A stretch of 64,000 nt of DNA from Morella rubra. Its lineage: Eukaryota; Streptophyta; Magnoliopsida; Fagales; Myricaceae. This document shows positions 1-12,510 of this stretch, piece by piece (position 1 is the first letter of the stretch; each line of letters begins with the position of its first letter). The stretch is from positions 19,727,279 to 19,791,278 of the forward strand of contig CM025852.1 of the NCBI GenBank assembly GCA_003952965.2. Reading direction: 5' to 3'. Below the pieces are notes generated by a model. It had not been told where the DNA came from. It searched no databases and saw nothing but the letters and a program-made list of their open reading frames with translations. A program made the translations under genes and the position numbers.

Positions 1-16
1 TCTAATTGATTCTTTT

Positions 17-96
17 GCTTTTCAAAATTGGTCCTTTTGTCACCTGCCCATTAGAAAAAGTCATGGTGACAAAGGTGAGGACCAATTTTGAAAAGC
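17..96. repeat. Short foldback (inverted repeat)
   Basis: The left arm starting at 17 (GCTTTTCAAAATTGGTCC, then a stretch reading TTTTGTCACC) is matched in reverse complement by an arm ending at 96, with a short loop between. The phrase about a 'gaccaattttgaaaag' arm recurs in diverged form at about 240-270, followed in both places by a similar 'atctatttgtcaaag' stretch. This is non-coding repeat DNA. Its class is not recognised. Confidence 0.5.
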
Positions 97-2880
97 TTGG
101 AATCTCATAGACTGTTTTTATGATTTTAGTTGTACATGGATCTATTTGTCAAAGTCGTAAATTATAAACACCGAATGGGAATTCAAGAATCCTGGCAGGA
201 GTGACACCCAGCGAGCTCACCTTACTTTTTCTAGGGCAAGTCACGAAAGGACCGATTCTGAATACCTTTTGAAGCTCAGAGACTATTTTTGTGATTTTGA
301 GAGGACAAGAATCTATTTGTCAAAGTGGTAAATCACAGGAGCATATGAAGATTTATCCCAAATAATTATTAGATCTTTCATTCTTAATTAAATATATTTA
401 ATTTGGTAAGCAAATGGAAAGAATATCCTGCTCTGTTAAATTCTTGTCACATTCATTTTACTCTAATTATACAAAGAAAAAAAATATATCATTATTTCTT
501 ATTTCACCAAAATAATTTGAAAAATAAGATGATTTCACTCTATCTATAATTAATTATTTCAACTTATTCTATATATATGTTAAGTAGTTCTAAGGTGATG
601 GAAGTACTTATTAGAGAAGACCATAAATCAAAGTGGAAGCCAGTTGGCGTGGGTAGACTTGTTAGGCAGGTACTGGGACTTTTACCGCAAGAAGTTTGGC
701 GAATTTGATAACTATGGGGGTTGCTTTTGTTACTTTCCTACAATTGGTCATGACTTGACTAATCTTCTTGATTAAGCTTTTCCTCGTTGGAACGATGGTG
801 TTGGACAGAAAAAAGTACCTTAATGATAATTGTTATTGATGGCCTTTTTCTCCCTTTTTACATAGTTGACCTTATTGGATGTGGATGGAAAATCATGACT
901 TTACAAATATGCATCTTTATATTATATCAACTTTATGTGTTGACACACACGTATCTATCTCTATTCAACAAAAACAGTTTTAAGACTTATCTTTAGAAAA
1001 ATATCTTAACTTTGACTTTATATTAATTTTTCATTAATCGGTTAATTTTTATAAACAGAAAGACTTATATGTCTAAAAAGTAGACTATAAAGACGGATCC
1101 ATTCAAAATTGGATTTTAAAAATTAATATATTAAAAATCAATATCACAATAACTGTAACGGTAAACAAGGCAAAAAAAAAAAAATGATTGAGAGTAACCA
1201 TTGAAACAAAATACACAATTTGTTTTAGAAACTATATAATACCTGATAATTTAAAGAGAGTATGGAAAATTATATATAAGTATCCCGTCACAGGCGAGGA
1301 TGGAGAGAAAGGCCGACGGGAATCCCAAAAAAAAAGTGGGTTTGGTGATTTCACATGGAAGCAGGTTGAGTAGTTGACCCGACAAGCCGGTGGCTAAGCA
1401 AATCTACCTATGTATAATGTCTCTTCAATTACTTAGATCACGGGACGAAGCCCGTGACGTCCGCCTACCGCCGCTCACATATCGTCTACCGGCTATATTC
1501 GGTCAAAGTATTATAGCACTCCAGTACCAGCACTTTGACCTTCTTGGTCACTCTTTTTCAGTCGCAATTTCTAGTCACAACCTGCCACTAGAGCGCGTGC
1601 ACTCCGCAACAAACGACACGTGCTACTCTTTTCTGGCTCCCCCGTCGTTTGTTTGGGTAATTTTCCATAACCTTTTACTCTGGCAATAAATGAGATTCTA
1701 GGATTTAGAAAAAAAAAAAATGAGATTTAGGGATAAAGGTGTTGAGATTAAGATATCTTCAAAACGAAGTATCTCGATTTTAGTAAATAAAAATTAAAAA
1801 ATATATAATTATTAATTATATTAAGAAGAATTTATGTCAGAGATATTAAAATTCCTTCAGTTTTTTAAGGGGACAAATCGTTAATTCATTTGTACATTTA
1901 ATATTGTTTTGCTTTTTTTTTTTCGAGATTGATTATTTTTTCTCTTTTAAGTTTTTCTATATGGATTAATAATTATTAATGACCTATATTATGCGACAAA
2001 AATTCAAGAACAGAATTAATGCATATGAGAATAAGTAAATATAGATGCATTTATTATGCCAGTGAGTATTTTTTTTCCCATTTTTTCACTCAGTTTCATG
2101 TGATGTTTTCGCTTTACACTACTTTTTTCTCTTTTCAAAAACATATAAAAATATTTTATTCTTGTAACGTGAGTGTTCAAATTTTAGAGTTTAGAATTGG
2201 TAAAGAAGTGAATATAGGAATAATTTGAATAGATTTTTTATATTTATTATAATAAAAATAATAATTTGATAGGAAAGAGATATAAGTTTTATAATTATTA
2301 TATTAAGCAAATTTTGGAATGCCTAAAGTTTGTTTCTCGGACTCTATCTACAAGGCATTCTCAATAAAATTTGGGCATAAGGCAAATATTTTAAAGTGAA
2401 AATTTTTTAGTTTTTAATAATAAATATTTAGACTTAAAATCTCACTTCTAAGTAATAAAAATCAAAAAGTTACTTTTACAAAACGGAGTTACCTATAAAC
2501 TTTGAGCATAATTTTTTTTGAGACCTTAATTCTAAAAATGTTTCACAAAATAAAGAGTTTAAATATTAAGTATATTTTTTTCCCTAATTAAGCATGGCTT
2601 TTATTTGGTACCTAACGTAGAGGTAGGGCCTTAAGGAGCCGCCTAAACGAGGCTTATCTTTCGAGCCGACCCTGCCTACGTAGCACATACCCTGCTATAT
2701 ATCCTAATTTGAGCCGCCCTAGAGGCCTTAAGTTACATATTTTAGAAACTTGATAGCTTTATAAGGTAAATGGAATATCTTTTTTTGAACATTCTTGATC
2801 ATTCCTTTTTTTTTTTTCCTTCTTATGATAATTATGAGAATTTTACATCGATTTTAGATAAGTTTCTCTTACATACATAG
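97..2880. other. Gene-free AT-rich intergenic DNA
   Basis: No coding region with recognisable homology is seen. Open frames at 787-996, 1390-1689 and 2019-2228 are short, low in complexity or without family resemblance. The stretch at 1270-1690 is less AT-rich than its surroundings but shows no known domain. At about 2620-2730 there are repeated phrases containing GAGCCG and GGCCTTAA that look like a degenerate repeat. Confidence 0.5.
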
Positions 2881-2890
2881 TAAACGGTAT

Positions 2891-3637
2891 TACGGGTGGG
2901 CAAAAATTTTGGATAAAATCAAATAGGTTCTAGTTTCGCATCTAGCACATACCAGAATCAAAATCCTTTGGTGGCGTTTGTTTGCCGAAATTTTCAAGAA
3001 TATTCTCAAAATTTTGAGAATCTTTCGGATATGATATTTATTGGAGTTTGTGAAACTTTTAGAATGTGTGTAGATATTGAAAATTTTAAAGTGTTTTAGC
3101 TTGCCCTTGAAATTTCAATACCTCAAAATATTAGGCAAATGAATGCTACAGAAATTTTTTCAGAATTTTCAATTTTGATTGTTTATTCTTTTGTATAAAA
3201 ATAAAAGGATATCCTAGATGCATAGTTGAAGGCAAGACATGCCATGAATTATGGATAATGGAGAAAATATTTTGTTTTTTATGACTATAATTTTAGAATT
3301 TGTAATTTATTTTAGATTTTGGATGAATGTTTGTTAGTTGTATTTTAGATTTTGGAGGAATTTTTATTTTATATTTTATTTATTGTTAATTATGATGTAT
3401 AACAAAAAAAAAATCTAGTCACAATTCCAGTCTAAAATGCCTAAAAAGCATTTTGAGTATGAGCCCAAACAAAATCTAGCCAAAAAAACTTACATACTGT
3501 AACTGGAATTTTCGATTTTTGATTCCGAAATTTTCGGTTCAATTCTAGTATTTATCTTAATAGAATCAAAATCAAATATTAGATTTCGTTGCTCTCAAAA
3601 TTGTAACCGACATAAACTCATCGTTTCGATACACCTA
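2891..3637. mobile_element. Non-autonomous hAT-type element (747 bp) with 8-bp target duplication
   Basis: The element begins TACGGGTGGGC and ends in TACACCTA, whose reverse complement is TAGGTGTA. These are imperfect short terminal inverted repeats of the TAGGGGTG type. It is flanked on both sides by AACGGTAT (2883-2890 and 3638-3645), an exact 8-bp duplication as expected for hAT transposition. The interior is AT-rich and has no transposase. The part from about 3270 to 3590 is shared with DNA at about 48390-48700 in the SBP gene intron, so at least one relative exists in the window. Class assignment rests on TIR and duplication length. Confidence 0.7.
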
Positions 3638-3908
3638 AACGGTATGCATTAGCATATTATTGTACAGATACCAAATAAAAATAAAAATTTGCAGCGAGTC
3701 AGTAGAAAAAGGACTGATTTCAAAATAAGCCTAATTCAAGATACTATTAAATACTTGACTTACTTAATATGTATAGTTTGAGAGGATTGTATGGTCGAAA
3801 TTTGTCTTGATGTCTAGTCTAATTTGTGCGTGTACTAGATCAGATTTATACAAATTCAATACACTTGAATAAATGCCGAATTTTACTAGTTACCTGAGAA
3901 TATTAAGG

Positions 3909-3983
3909 GAGCGTTTGTTTACCGAATTTTAGGAATATTTCCAATTTTAAAGAATAAAAATCAAAAAATTCAAACAAACGCTC
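3909..3983. repeat. 75-bp foldback MITE
   Basis: The 13-bp end GAGCGTTTGTTTA at 3909 is matched in reverse complement by CAAACAAACGCTC at 3971-3983 with a single mismatch, enclosing an AT-rich loop. It is a miniature inverted-repeat element without coding capacity. Confidence 0.5.
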
Positions 3984-3989
3984 AAAATG

Positions 3990-5370
3990 TTTGAAAAATT
4001 AAATTATTAAAATTGAATGTTGTCAAATGCAAACATGAGATAGGTCCAATCCAACCTCATTAAAACTCCCCACCCCCACCATCCCACGCTAAATATTTTA
4101 TTGAATATGGGACAGTTCAACGAAATGGATAGCAAACAGACAAATGTAAATTGTTGAAAATACAAAGAAGAACAATGGTGAAACTTTGCCAAAACGAGGA
4201 GACATTTCTCCAAAATCAGCTCTTCTTTCTCCACTTTCAAAATGACTTGCCCCCTTTGCCCGTGTTTGTCCAATAAAATAATATTCTCAAACCGAGATAA
4301 AGAACTTTCCTTTTCAGTATCAGCATATGCAAGCACATCACACTGTTGTCTTGAATTGCTTGATTTGAAGATCTGGTCCTCTTTTTCTTCATCTAGATTC
4401 TGTCATCTTTTGACTTTGAATAGTAGTGGGAGGTTAAAATAAATTCTCAAGAAAGTTCTTTCACATCTCCACTTTCAAAATTTCCTCTCTTTGTTGAAAA
4501 AAAATATTCTCAACCGAGATAAAGGGGGCTTTCTCAAATAGATGTCACATTGTTTACTCTCTGCTTTTTCGCTTCTCTGGTCCTGGGTTTTTTCATCTGG
4601 CTTGCTTTTGCACCTAAATAGTCTCATTTGCTACCAAAGTGGTTTATAAGCTTTTCACCTTTGTCGATTGACTGATCTGTAAAGGAATGCTCTTCATTAG
4701 TTCATTTGGTTTTCTTATTTCGCTTAACTTCCATTTTTATCTCTATTGTTTTTGGGAGGCCAGTAAGGAATTCCTTCAATTGGTTCCTTTTTCATTCTCT
4801 CTGAAAGGGGCTATTTCACCATTGTATGGTCGGCGAAATAGGGTTATAGCCTTCTTGCTCTTGGTCAAGGGTTTTGATTTCTGGTGGGGACTGTGGCTCT
4901 ACTGGTATTTATTATTGCTTCTTTTTCTAATGGTCCCTGTGAATTGCTTCACTTGCAAGCTGTTGTTAGTTAGTACTTTTGTGGTTTCTGAGGTACTTTG
5001 GGACGTGAGTATTTAAAAATTTCTTCATCTGGGCGTCCCATCTTTATTTATAAGGGGCAGGTTTTGTTAAACACTCTCAGACTGAAGTATAGCTCTGGCT
5101 TCCTAAAATAACTGGTCTTGGGAATTGATCTCTAGTGGGGATTGGTGATCTCAATTGTCGTACTTGTTATTCTTGCTTCATTTACAAGCTGCAAGTCGGG
5201 GTTATTTTGGGGGAGCTCTTGCCTCTTGGCATCTGGGTATTTAAGGTTGTTCATTCGGGTTGTTTTTGCTTCTGAAAAAGCAGAGGACGCACAATGATAC
5301 AGGTTCAGCTAAGTTTAATGGAGTGCGGGCCTTGATTTGAGCTGGAAAATCTGTTGTGATTTCAGCAAAG
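3990..5370 (+). promoter_or_regulatory. Upstream and 5' leader region of the PSKR-like gene
   Basis: This is T-rich DNA without a credible ORF. Two diverged copies of a roughly 90-bp block occur (about 4207-4300 and 4440-4530), each with a 'ctccactttcaaaat' stretch followed by 'atattctcaa' and 'ccgagataaag'. The sequence ending TTGTGATTTCAG at about 5365, six bases before the start codon, resembles a 3' splice site. A 5'-UTR intron is therefore possible. The transcription start cannot be placed from sequence alone. Confidence 0.35.
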
Positions 5371-8300
5371 ATGGTGGTGCGGTTTGTTCCAATGACTGTC
5401 CTGAAATGGGTACTCTTCTGTTGCTTTCTTTGTTCATCTTTGGGTCTAAAAAACTCAGCACAGTCCTGTGATCCACATGATCTGCTGGCGCTGAAGGAAT
5501 TCGCAGGAAACCTCACGAATGGGTCCATTATCCGGTCCTGGTCCAATGAATCCATTTGCTGCCAATGGGAGGGTGTCGTCTGCGAGGATTTTATGGGTAA
5601 TCTTTCAGTTGCCAGTAGAGTGAACAAATTATTTCTCTCCAAAATGGGTCTCAAAGGGACCATTTCATACTCTTTGAGTCAATTAGACCAGCTGGCAGTG
5701 CTTGATCTTTCGAACAATCATCTCAATGGTGAATTGCCCTCAGACCTCTCAAACTTGAAGCAGCTGGAAGTTCTTGATTTGAGCTATAACATTTTATCAG
5801 GACCGGTCTCAGTGGCGCTTTCTGGTCTTCAATCCATACAAATACTGAACATCTCAAGCAATTCGTTCAGTGGGAATTTTCTCGAGCCCGGGGGATTGCC
5901 AAATGTTCTTGTGCTCAACATTAGCAACAATTCATTCACCGGCTTCTTTGATTCTCGCCTTTGCAGTTCTTCACATGGGGTTCAGATTCTTGACTTATCG
6001 GTGAACCATTTGATGGGCGGCCTAGAAGGCTTGGACAACTGCAGCACTTCTCTGCAACAATTGCGTATAGACTCCAATTCACTTTCAGGGCCTCTTCCCG
6101 ATTCCTTGTATTCTATGTCATCCTTGGAGCAACTCTCACTCTCTGGGAACAAATTCTCTGGCCGGTTAAGCAAGAAATTGAGTAAGCTCGCTTCTCTTAA
6201 ATCCTTAGTCATTTCTGTGAACCAATTTACTGGTGAACTGCCAGATGTCTTTGAGAACCTTGCGAAGCTCGAACTACTAGGTGCCCACTCAAATTCTTTT
6301 ACGGGGCCATTGCCGGCTACCCTTGCACTCTGTTCGAACCTTAGCGTGCTTGATCTTGGTAACAATTCGTTTATGGGTCCAATTGATCTTAATTTCACTC
6401 GGTTGCCCAATCTTTGCACACTTGATCTTGCCAGTAATCGTTTTTCTGGGCCCCTTCCAAATTCCCTCTCCAGTTGCCGTGAGTTGAAAATTTTGAGCCT
6501 CGCTAAAAATGAATTGACTGGCACAATCCCTGAAGATTTGGCAAAGCTCACATCGCTGATGTTTCTTTCATTGTCGAACAACAGCTTTGTGAACTTATCT
6601 GGGGCACTATCTGTCCTGCAGCAATGCCAAAATCTCACCACTCTTATCCTTACCAAGAATTTCCATGGTGAGGAAATTCCAACAAATGTGAGTGACTTTC
6701 ATAACTTGATGATTTTGGGCTTAGGGAATTGCGCTCTGAAAGGCCAAATCCCCCGTTGGTTACTGAGTTGTAGGAATTTGCAAGTCCTGGATTTGTCTTG
6801 GAATCACTTGGATGGCAGTATCCCTCCTTGGATTGGTCAGATGGAGAACTTATTTTACTTGGACTTCTCAAATAACTCACTCACAGGTGAAATCCCAGAA
6901 AGTTTGACAGAGCTTAAGAGCCTCATTTCTTACAATTGCAGTTCATTGAATCTTATTGGCTCTGCTGGCATCCCACTCTATGTGAAGCGGAATCAGAGTG
7001 CTAGTGGTTTGCGATACAACCAGGCCTCAAGTTTTCCCCCGTCAATATTCTTGAGCAATAACAGAATAGGGGGGATGATATCGCCTGAAATTGGGAGATT
7101 GAAAGAGCTACATGTCTTAGATTTAAGCAGGAACAACATAAGTGGGACCATCCCTAGCTCCATCTCAGAGATGGGGAACTTGGAGGTATTGGATTTATCA
7201 TTTAATGATCTTGAAGGAACAATACCCCAGTCGTTCAGCAAGCTCACTTTTTTGTCGAAGTTTAGTGTGGCATATAACTACTTGCATGGGGCAATTCCAA
7301 CTGGGGGACAGTTCTCAAGCTTCCCGAACTCAAGCTTTGAGGGGAACCTGGGACTTTGTGGGCAAATAGATTCTCCATGTGGTGTTGGTGGAAATACGGG
7401 GCTGAGACCTGTTATTCCATCTGGTTCAAACAGTAAGTTTGGTCGAAGCAGCATCTTTGGCATAACGATCAGTATAGGTATTGGAATTGCAGTACTACTT
7501 GGCATTGCTGTGTTTAAAATGTCCTGGAGGGATGTGGGTGATCCAATTGACAACTTTGATGAGGAACTCAGCCGGCCACGCAGGTTATCTGAAGCTCTTG
7601 GGTCCACAAAGCTGGTACTTTTTCAGAATTCAGAATGCAAAGATCTCACAGTTCCGGACTTGCTAAAATCTACAAACAATTTCAACCAAGCCAACATTAT
7701 TGGTTGTGGTGGATTTGGTTTGGTTTACAAGGCCAACCTTCCCAATGGGACAAAAGCTGCAATCAAGCGACTTTCTGGGGATTGTGGTCAGATGGAACGT
7801 GAATTCCAAGCTGAAGTGGAAGCCCTCTCTAGAGCTCAGCATAAAAATCTCGTTGCTCTTCAGGGTTATTGCCGGTATGGTAATGACAGGTTGTTAATTT
7901 ACTCCTACATGGAGAATGGGAGCTTGGATTATTGGCTGCATGAGAATGTTGATGGGGGTTCACTTCTTAAATGGGATGTAAGACTCAAGATAGCTCAAGG
8001 TGCAGCTCACGGATTAGCTTACTTGCACAAAGGTTGTGAACCAAACATAGTTCATCGAGACATAAAATCTAGCAACATACTTTTGGATGGAAGCTTTGAA
8101 GCTCATTTGGCTGATTTTGGTCTTTCAAGGCTATTGCAACCTTATGATACTCATGTCACAACTGATTTGGTTGGTACTTTGGGGTATATCCCTCCTGAAT
8201 ATAGTCAGACTTTAACTGCAACTTTCAGGGGTGACGTCTATAGTTTTGGAGTCGTTCTTCTCGAGCTTCTTACAGGTAAAAGGCCTGTGGAAGTTTGCAA

Positions 8301-8529
8301 AGGCAAAAACTGCAGGAACTTGGTGTCTTGGGTTTTCCAAATGAAATCTGAGAGTAGGGAAGAGGAAATTATAGATTCAACAATATGGGATAGAGATAAT
8401 GAGAAGCAGGTCTTGGAGGTGGTTGGTATTGCCTGTAAATGCTTAGATCAAGATCCAAGGCAGAGACCATCTATTGAGCAAGTTGTTTCTTGGCTGGATG
8501 GTGTGGGATTTAAAGATGCACGACAGTGA
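5371..8529 (+). CDS. PSKR2: Phytosulfokine receptor 2-like LRR receptor kinase (1052 aa)
   Basis: A plasma-membrane receptor for the sulfated pentapeptide phytosulfokine; in this family, ligand binding promotes pairing with SERK co-receptors and growth signalling. An N-terminal signal peptide (about residues 1-30) is followed by a Cys-pair cap, about 20 leucine-rich repeats, and an island region near residues 515-565 that interrupts the repeats as in PSKRs. The last repeats come next, then a transmembrane helix near 692-718 and a Ser/Thr kinase. The kinase has the Gly loop at 778-783, catalytic Lys799, HRD at 895-897 and DFG at 915-917, all intact. The segment near 957-970 corresponds to the stretch reported in PSKR1 as a guanylate cyclase centre. 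The ATG at 5371 is chosen because it directly precedes the signal peptide; the open frame extends only five codons upstream without another ATG. The length is normal and the CDS intronless, as usual for this clade. PSKR2 rather than PSKR1 is by overall resemblance. Confidence 0.9.
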   Translation: MVVRFVPMTVLKWVLFCCFLCSSLGLKNSAQSCDPHDLLALKEFAGNLTNGSIIRSWSNESICCQWEGVVCEDFMGNLSVASRVNKLFLSKMGLKGTISYSLSQLDQLAVLDLSNNHLNGELPSDLSNLKQLEVLDLSYNILSGPVSVALSGLQSIQILNISSNSFSGNFLEPGGLPNVLVLNISNNSFTGFFDSRLCSSSHGVQILDLSVNHLMGGLEGLDNCSTSLQQLRIDSNSLSGPLPDSLYSMSSLEQLSLSGNKFSGRLSKKLSKLASLKSLVISVNQFTGELPDVFENLAKLELLGAHSNSFTGPLPATLALCSNLSVLDLGNNSFMGPIDLNFTRLPNLCTLDLASNRFSGPLPNSLSSCRELKILSLAKNELTGTIPEDLAKLTSLMFLSLSNNSFVNLSGALSVLQQCQNLTTLILTKNFHGEEIPTNVSDFHNLMILGLGNCALKGQIPRWLLSCRNLQVLDLSWNHLDGSIPPWIGQMENLFYLDFSNNSLTGEIPESLTELKSLISYNCSSLNLIGSAGIPLYVKRNQSASGLRYNQASSFPPSIFLSNNRIGGMISPEIGRLKELHVLDLSRNNISGTIPSSISEMGNLEVLDLSFNDLEGTIPQSFSKLTFLSKFSVAYNYLHGAIPTGGQFSSFPNSSFEGNLGLCGQIDSPCGVGGNTGLRPVIPSGSNSKFGRSSIFGITISIGIGIAVLLGIAVFKMSWRDVGDPIDNFDEELSRPRRLSEALGSTKLVLFQNSECKDLTVPDLLKSTNNFNQANIIGCGGFGLVYKANLPNGTKAAIKRLSGDCGQMEREFQAEVEALSRAQHKNLVALQGYCRYGNDRLLIYSYMENGSLDYWLHENVDGGSLLKWDVRLKIAQGAAHGLAYLHKGCEPNIVHRDIKSSNILLDGSFEAHLADFGLSRLLQPYDTHVTTDLVGTLGYIPPEYSQTLTATFRGDVYSFGVVLLELLTGKRPVEVCKGKNCRNLVSWVFQMKSESREEEIIDSTIWDRDNEKQVLEVVGIACKCLDQDPRQRPSIEQVVSWLDGVGFKDARQ

Positions 8530-11353
8530 ACCTTTTGTTTCTCTCTTCTAATTGTATCCGAGGATTCCCAGAAAATGAAAGTATACCTGTAAAGAAACAT
8601 TGTCCCAAGTTTCTAGGAGGTTGGAGGGCTGATAAATGAACTTGTATACATTGGCAATTTGGCCATTTCAATAAGTATTTATAGAATGTTAAGTTCTTCT
8701 GTTGATTTTCTGTCCTACAGGGGTTTCCAATTCCATCGCATCACAAAAATGAAGATATCATTTGTCCTTCGCTTGTATGTCTCATTTACTTGTATTTGGA
8801 CTTCAAATTGTTTAAAAATCCCGTCGGGAGGACTTTGATGCCAGTATATAGTTGGATGAATCTGTGTGCTTTGATGCCAGGAAATACGGGACTGATTTAA
8901 CAATTGGGACGCTTTTTGATGGTTCTGTTTCTACTTTTTGGAATTGATTTAAAGGGGTGCCCAAATGCTTTTAGAATGGCTACCCAACGAACACATTGAA
9001 TGACAATTGATAAGAAAGCTGGAAGTCTCCGCATGGGTGCCCAAATGCTTGTGTAACGTAGATTTCATGTAGCGATGAGGATTCCACCTCTGTTGATGTT
9101 TTGACATCAATAAATATTTAGGATGGATAAGGCTAAGAGTAGATAAATGAGAATAAAATTAGTAATTATATAAACTATTAAGATTTAAGTAATTCAGTTT
9201 TGAAGGTTACGTCCATTTCAAAAACTCGGGAAGAAATTCGTTATAAGAAAGGTGGAGTAAAAAGAGTGGTAACACCACTTGAGTCCAAAGCTCCAATATA
9301 CTTAATTTCTTCACACACAAAAAAGATGAGAATAACAACAGAGCCCTTCTAATATTCTGCAGCTCTTTTCTCTTGTCTTTATACTTAATTTTCTTGCTAC
9401 CTTAATTTCAAAACAATTCTTCTCATTTTACAGTAACACTCGGTAAACTTCGTGTGCATTTTCATAAATGCAAAGAACTGAAGTTTTCGACAATTTTTGC
9501 GTGCATTGCTTTAAATTCAAAACAATCGAATTCTTTGATAAGCATTAAAAAGTTGCATGATTGTTGTCCACTTTTAGAAGAACATTAAGGTTCACTTTTT
9601 CAAATGAACAAGATGCATTTGATGCTATGTTGAAATTGCTTTTCAACATGTGGGACGGCTTGACTCTTCATGAAGCTAAGCCACACACACGCAACAGTTG
9701 ATGCACTTTGCTTTGGTGAAATTTAAATGATCTGCCAACTTTGATATGTATTTCCCGCTCCAACACTAGGAGATATTTGCTGCAAATATAATAGCATCAT
9801 AGTTCTTGTCCCCTCGAGACTTTCATCGTTTCTCCCAAGAATCATTGGCCATCATTCTCGTGGCCCCTGAAATACCTTGCTTGTGAGAAGAAGTACCTAA
9901 ACACCTGCTATTAGCTTGTCGCATTGGATTTTGTTATGTTCCTGCCAAAAAAAAGAGAGTATTTTGTCTTAGTTGAAGGAGAACCTGGGAAAGCTAATGA
10001 GAAAATGCTTCTTTTTGTGCTGGGGTAGTGGAGGGGCCGTGTGTTTATCTGCCAGCAGCTGGAAGGGTTTTCGGCTTCCTCTTTTTGACTCATCCACATT
10101 GGCGGAAGCAGTCCACCAACAGCGCAACCAAAATTCCTGAATTGAAGTCCCCCACTAACATCTCCCAAATTTGGACATTTAGAAAAATTTTCTTCCTTGA
10201 ACTGGAAAATTAAGAATGTGTGCAGAAAGTGGCTTTCTGAAAAGGAATGAGATTCTTCGGGTTAAAAAATACTATCATTAAACGAGATGCTGCTGAAAAT
10301 TTATCGTGAAAGAATAAAGCTTGAAAAGCTTGAAATCCGATACGCAGCAACATTACAAGTGACCATATATTTCAACATGCCCATAAAGTATTCCCAAATC
10401 GATTTTAAAAACGCTTGGCTTGGCTTAAGGGATGTAGATTTTAAAAACATGATCTTGAAATATTTTCTTACTCTAAAGAAGGTGACAACTGATTTAAGGC
10501 TTATTAAATTATGGAAAAAAATATATTTTTCACCCCCAAATTGTTGGGTACGGGCACTTTGCAACCCGTATTGTCAATTTAGTAATATTTCATCCCCAAA
10601 CTACTATCTACTTACATATTGCATTCTGACGTCAAGATTTCTGTAAACTTGGATAGAAAAATGTGCAAGTGATATGTAGTGACATTTTATACCCCTTTTA
10701 CCATTTATTTTTTTTGCCTCCCAACTATTGAGATATTAACACTTTTCACCCTATATTATCAATTTGGTGACATTTCACACCCATTTTACCCCTTGTTGTA
10801 TCAGTGAACATAACAGGTCTGAGACCTTTTGCAAGTTACATTTTGCCCTTTATTCTTCTTTTTTAACATACTCTGGCCCTTCCCTCATCCTTGCATGAAG
10901 ACCAACATAACCAATCTTATCAACTGAGACCTTGATAGCTTACTGGGTCATGATGACATCACACAAGTGTGTACATAATGGCCTCATTATTCGAAATTTA
11001 AATCCTTCCTTAGAGCACTATGGTTCTCAGTTGTAGATTGTTCACCATTAGTCACATGCGTGTCATATGCACGCCTTTTCGTCCAAAATGACGGAAATCC
11101 TAATGTCAGGATGCCGTCTATAAGTAGCTGGTAGTTGGGGGCTGAAATTTAAATCAATAATATGAGGTGCAAATTTCCAATATCCCCATAGTCGGTGAGC
11201 GAAAAATGTATTTTTGCCTAACTTATAAAATATAATGGTGAATCTTTTATTATAAGTCTGAGTTTCTAAACAAACATGTACAGTATTACCTGAGTTTGTC
11301 TTATTTTGAAAACAACTTTTGATCTGTCCCAACTCTAGAGACCCTTCATGTCG
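8530..11353. other. Intergenic DNA downstream of the PSKR-like gene
   Basis: The first 150 bases are probably the 3' UTR of the receptor gene. A direct repeat 'ggtgcccaaatgctt' occurs at about 8955 and 9036. From about 10510 to 11225 the sequence contains repeated phrases about 'cacccccaaa' and 'ttttacccct'. Its two ends are loosely inverted (left 'atatatttttcaccc', right 'gcgaaaaatgtattttt'), suggesting an old non-autonomous DNA element. No gene was recognised; the 119-aa frame at 10287-10646 lies inside this repeat-like stretch. Confidence 0.4.
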
Positions 11354-11884
11354 TTAGGCTGCACAAAATGGAAATCAGTCGGCCGATTTTTAGACGGACC
11401 GAATGAGGACTTTCAGTTGTACCTAAAATGAAGACGGGACTGGTCTAAAGTGGTCCGGTCTAGATGTTAAGTGGTCAGGATTGGTTTATTTTTTTTTTTC
11501 TTAAGTTTTTTTTTAAAATTTTTTTCCTAAGTTTTATTTTTTATTTGTAAATGAAGGGAAATGGAGGATTTAATTTCGAAGGGGGAAGGCTGGAAGGGAC
11601 TTAAAGGACTAGGGAGAGCGTCAAAATGCATAATTTTGACTTAGGGTTTTTATTTTTAAGTTAAGTTTGTATTAAACAATTAAAAAAATATATTTATTTT
11701 AAAATTAATAAATGCGGTCCGGTCCGTCCAGACCGATCCAAATGGCCTGGACTGGACTAGATAAAAAATTTTTTAAATTGCGTCTGGATTGGACCGGATT
11801 TGGCAAGCTGGATTTGGACATAAGACCACAAATCGATCCGGTCCGGTCTCGATTTTGCAATCCGTTCGATTCAATGCAGCCTAA
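11354..11884. mobile_element. Probable non-autonomous DNA transposon with GGTCCGGTC subterminal repeats
   Basis: The left end TTAGGCTGCAC (11354) and the right end TGCAGCCTAA (to 11884) are inverted copies. Inside, near both ends, short GC-rich motifs of the GGTCCGGTC kind recur (about 11390-11465 and 11714-11850). They stand out from an AT-rich core and resemble the subterminal motifs of hAT elements. The flanking sequences look similar but do not give a perfect target duplication. No coding capacity. Confidence 0.45.
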
Positions 11885-12510
11885 TTCACGTGTGAAGCGG
11901 CTACGCCATATGTGACCTCTAATTAAATTCTCACAAGCTATTATGGATATGTCCATAGTATTTTTTTTTCTCTCTCTTAATCGGATAAGTCCATAGTAAG
12001 ATGTAGGAAAGAGAGAATTTTCTACGATTACATTGAATTTATTAGTTGCAATATTTAAGTTTAATAGTTTGAGGTGCATGTGAATTGTAAAAAAGTTAAA
12101 TTTGTTAGATAGTGCAAAATGTACTGTCCTGAAAAATGATTAAAATTTTTAGATTCGAGATATAGGAGTTTTGTTTTCTTTAATTTCGGCTAATTACGTC
12201 GGATCAAACTTGTTGCAATAAATTTCCTGTCGTTCAGAAGGACCGCGAGGGATACAACTTATTTAAGGCGACATATATCGCCTGGACAAGTATGAATAAC
12301 ATTTTAAAGCACCCGAAGCAGTGGCAACAAACATACAATATATATAGCAACCGAATTGAAACGCGCAATTGTAATATTGCAAAAGGTGTCCAGGCCTCTC
12401 GCCGTGTCTTTCGGTGGTTCCGCCACCGTCATCTATGTTTGAGACTACAAATGACCGACCGGTGATCATGAGGATAACGTCGTCCGAGGGAAAGACAGAA
12501 CTGCTCTAGC

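Noticed and set aside
5241-7607. Long frames on the minus strand opposite the receptor kinase
   Set aside because: They mirror the codon pattern of the leucine-rich repeats and have no homology of their own.
10287-10646. 119-codon ORF near the PSKR gene
   Set aside because: It lies in a repeat-like stretch, overlaps an open frame on the other strand and has no homology that I recognise.
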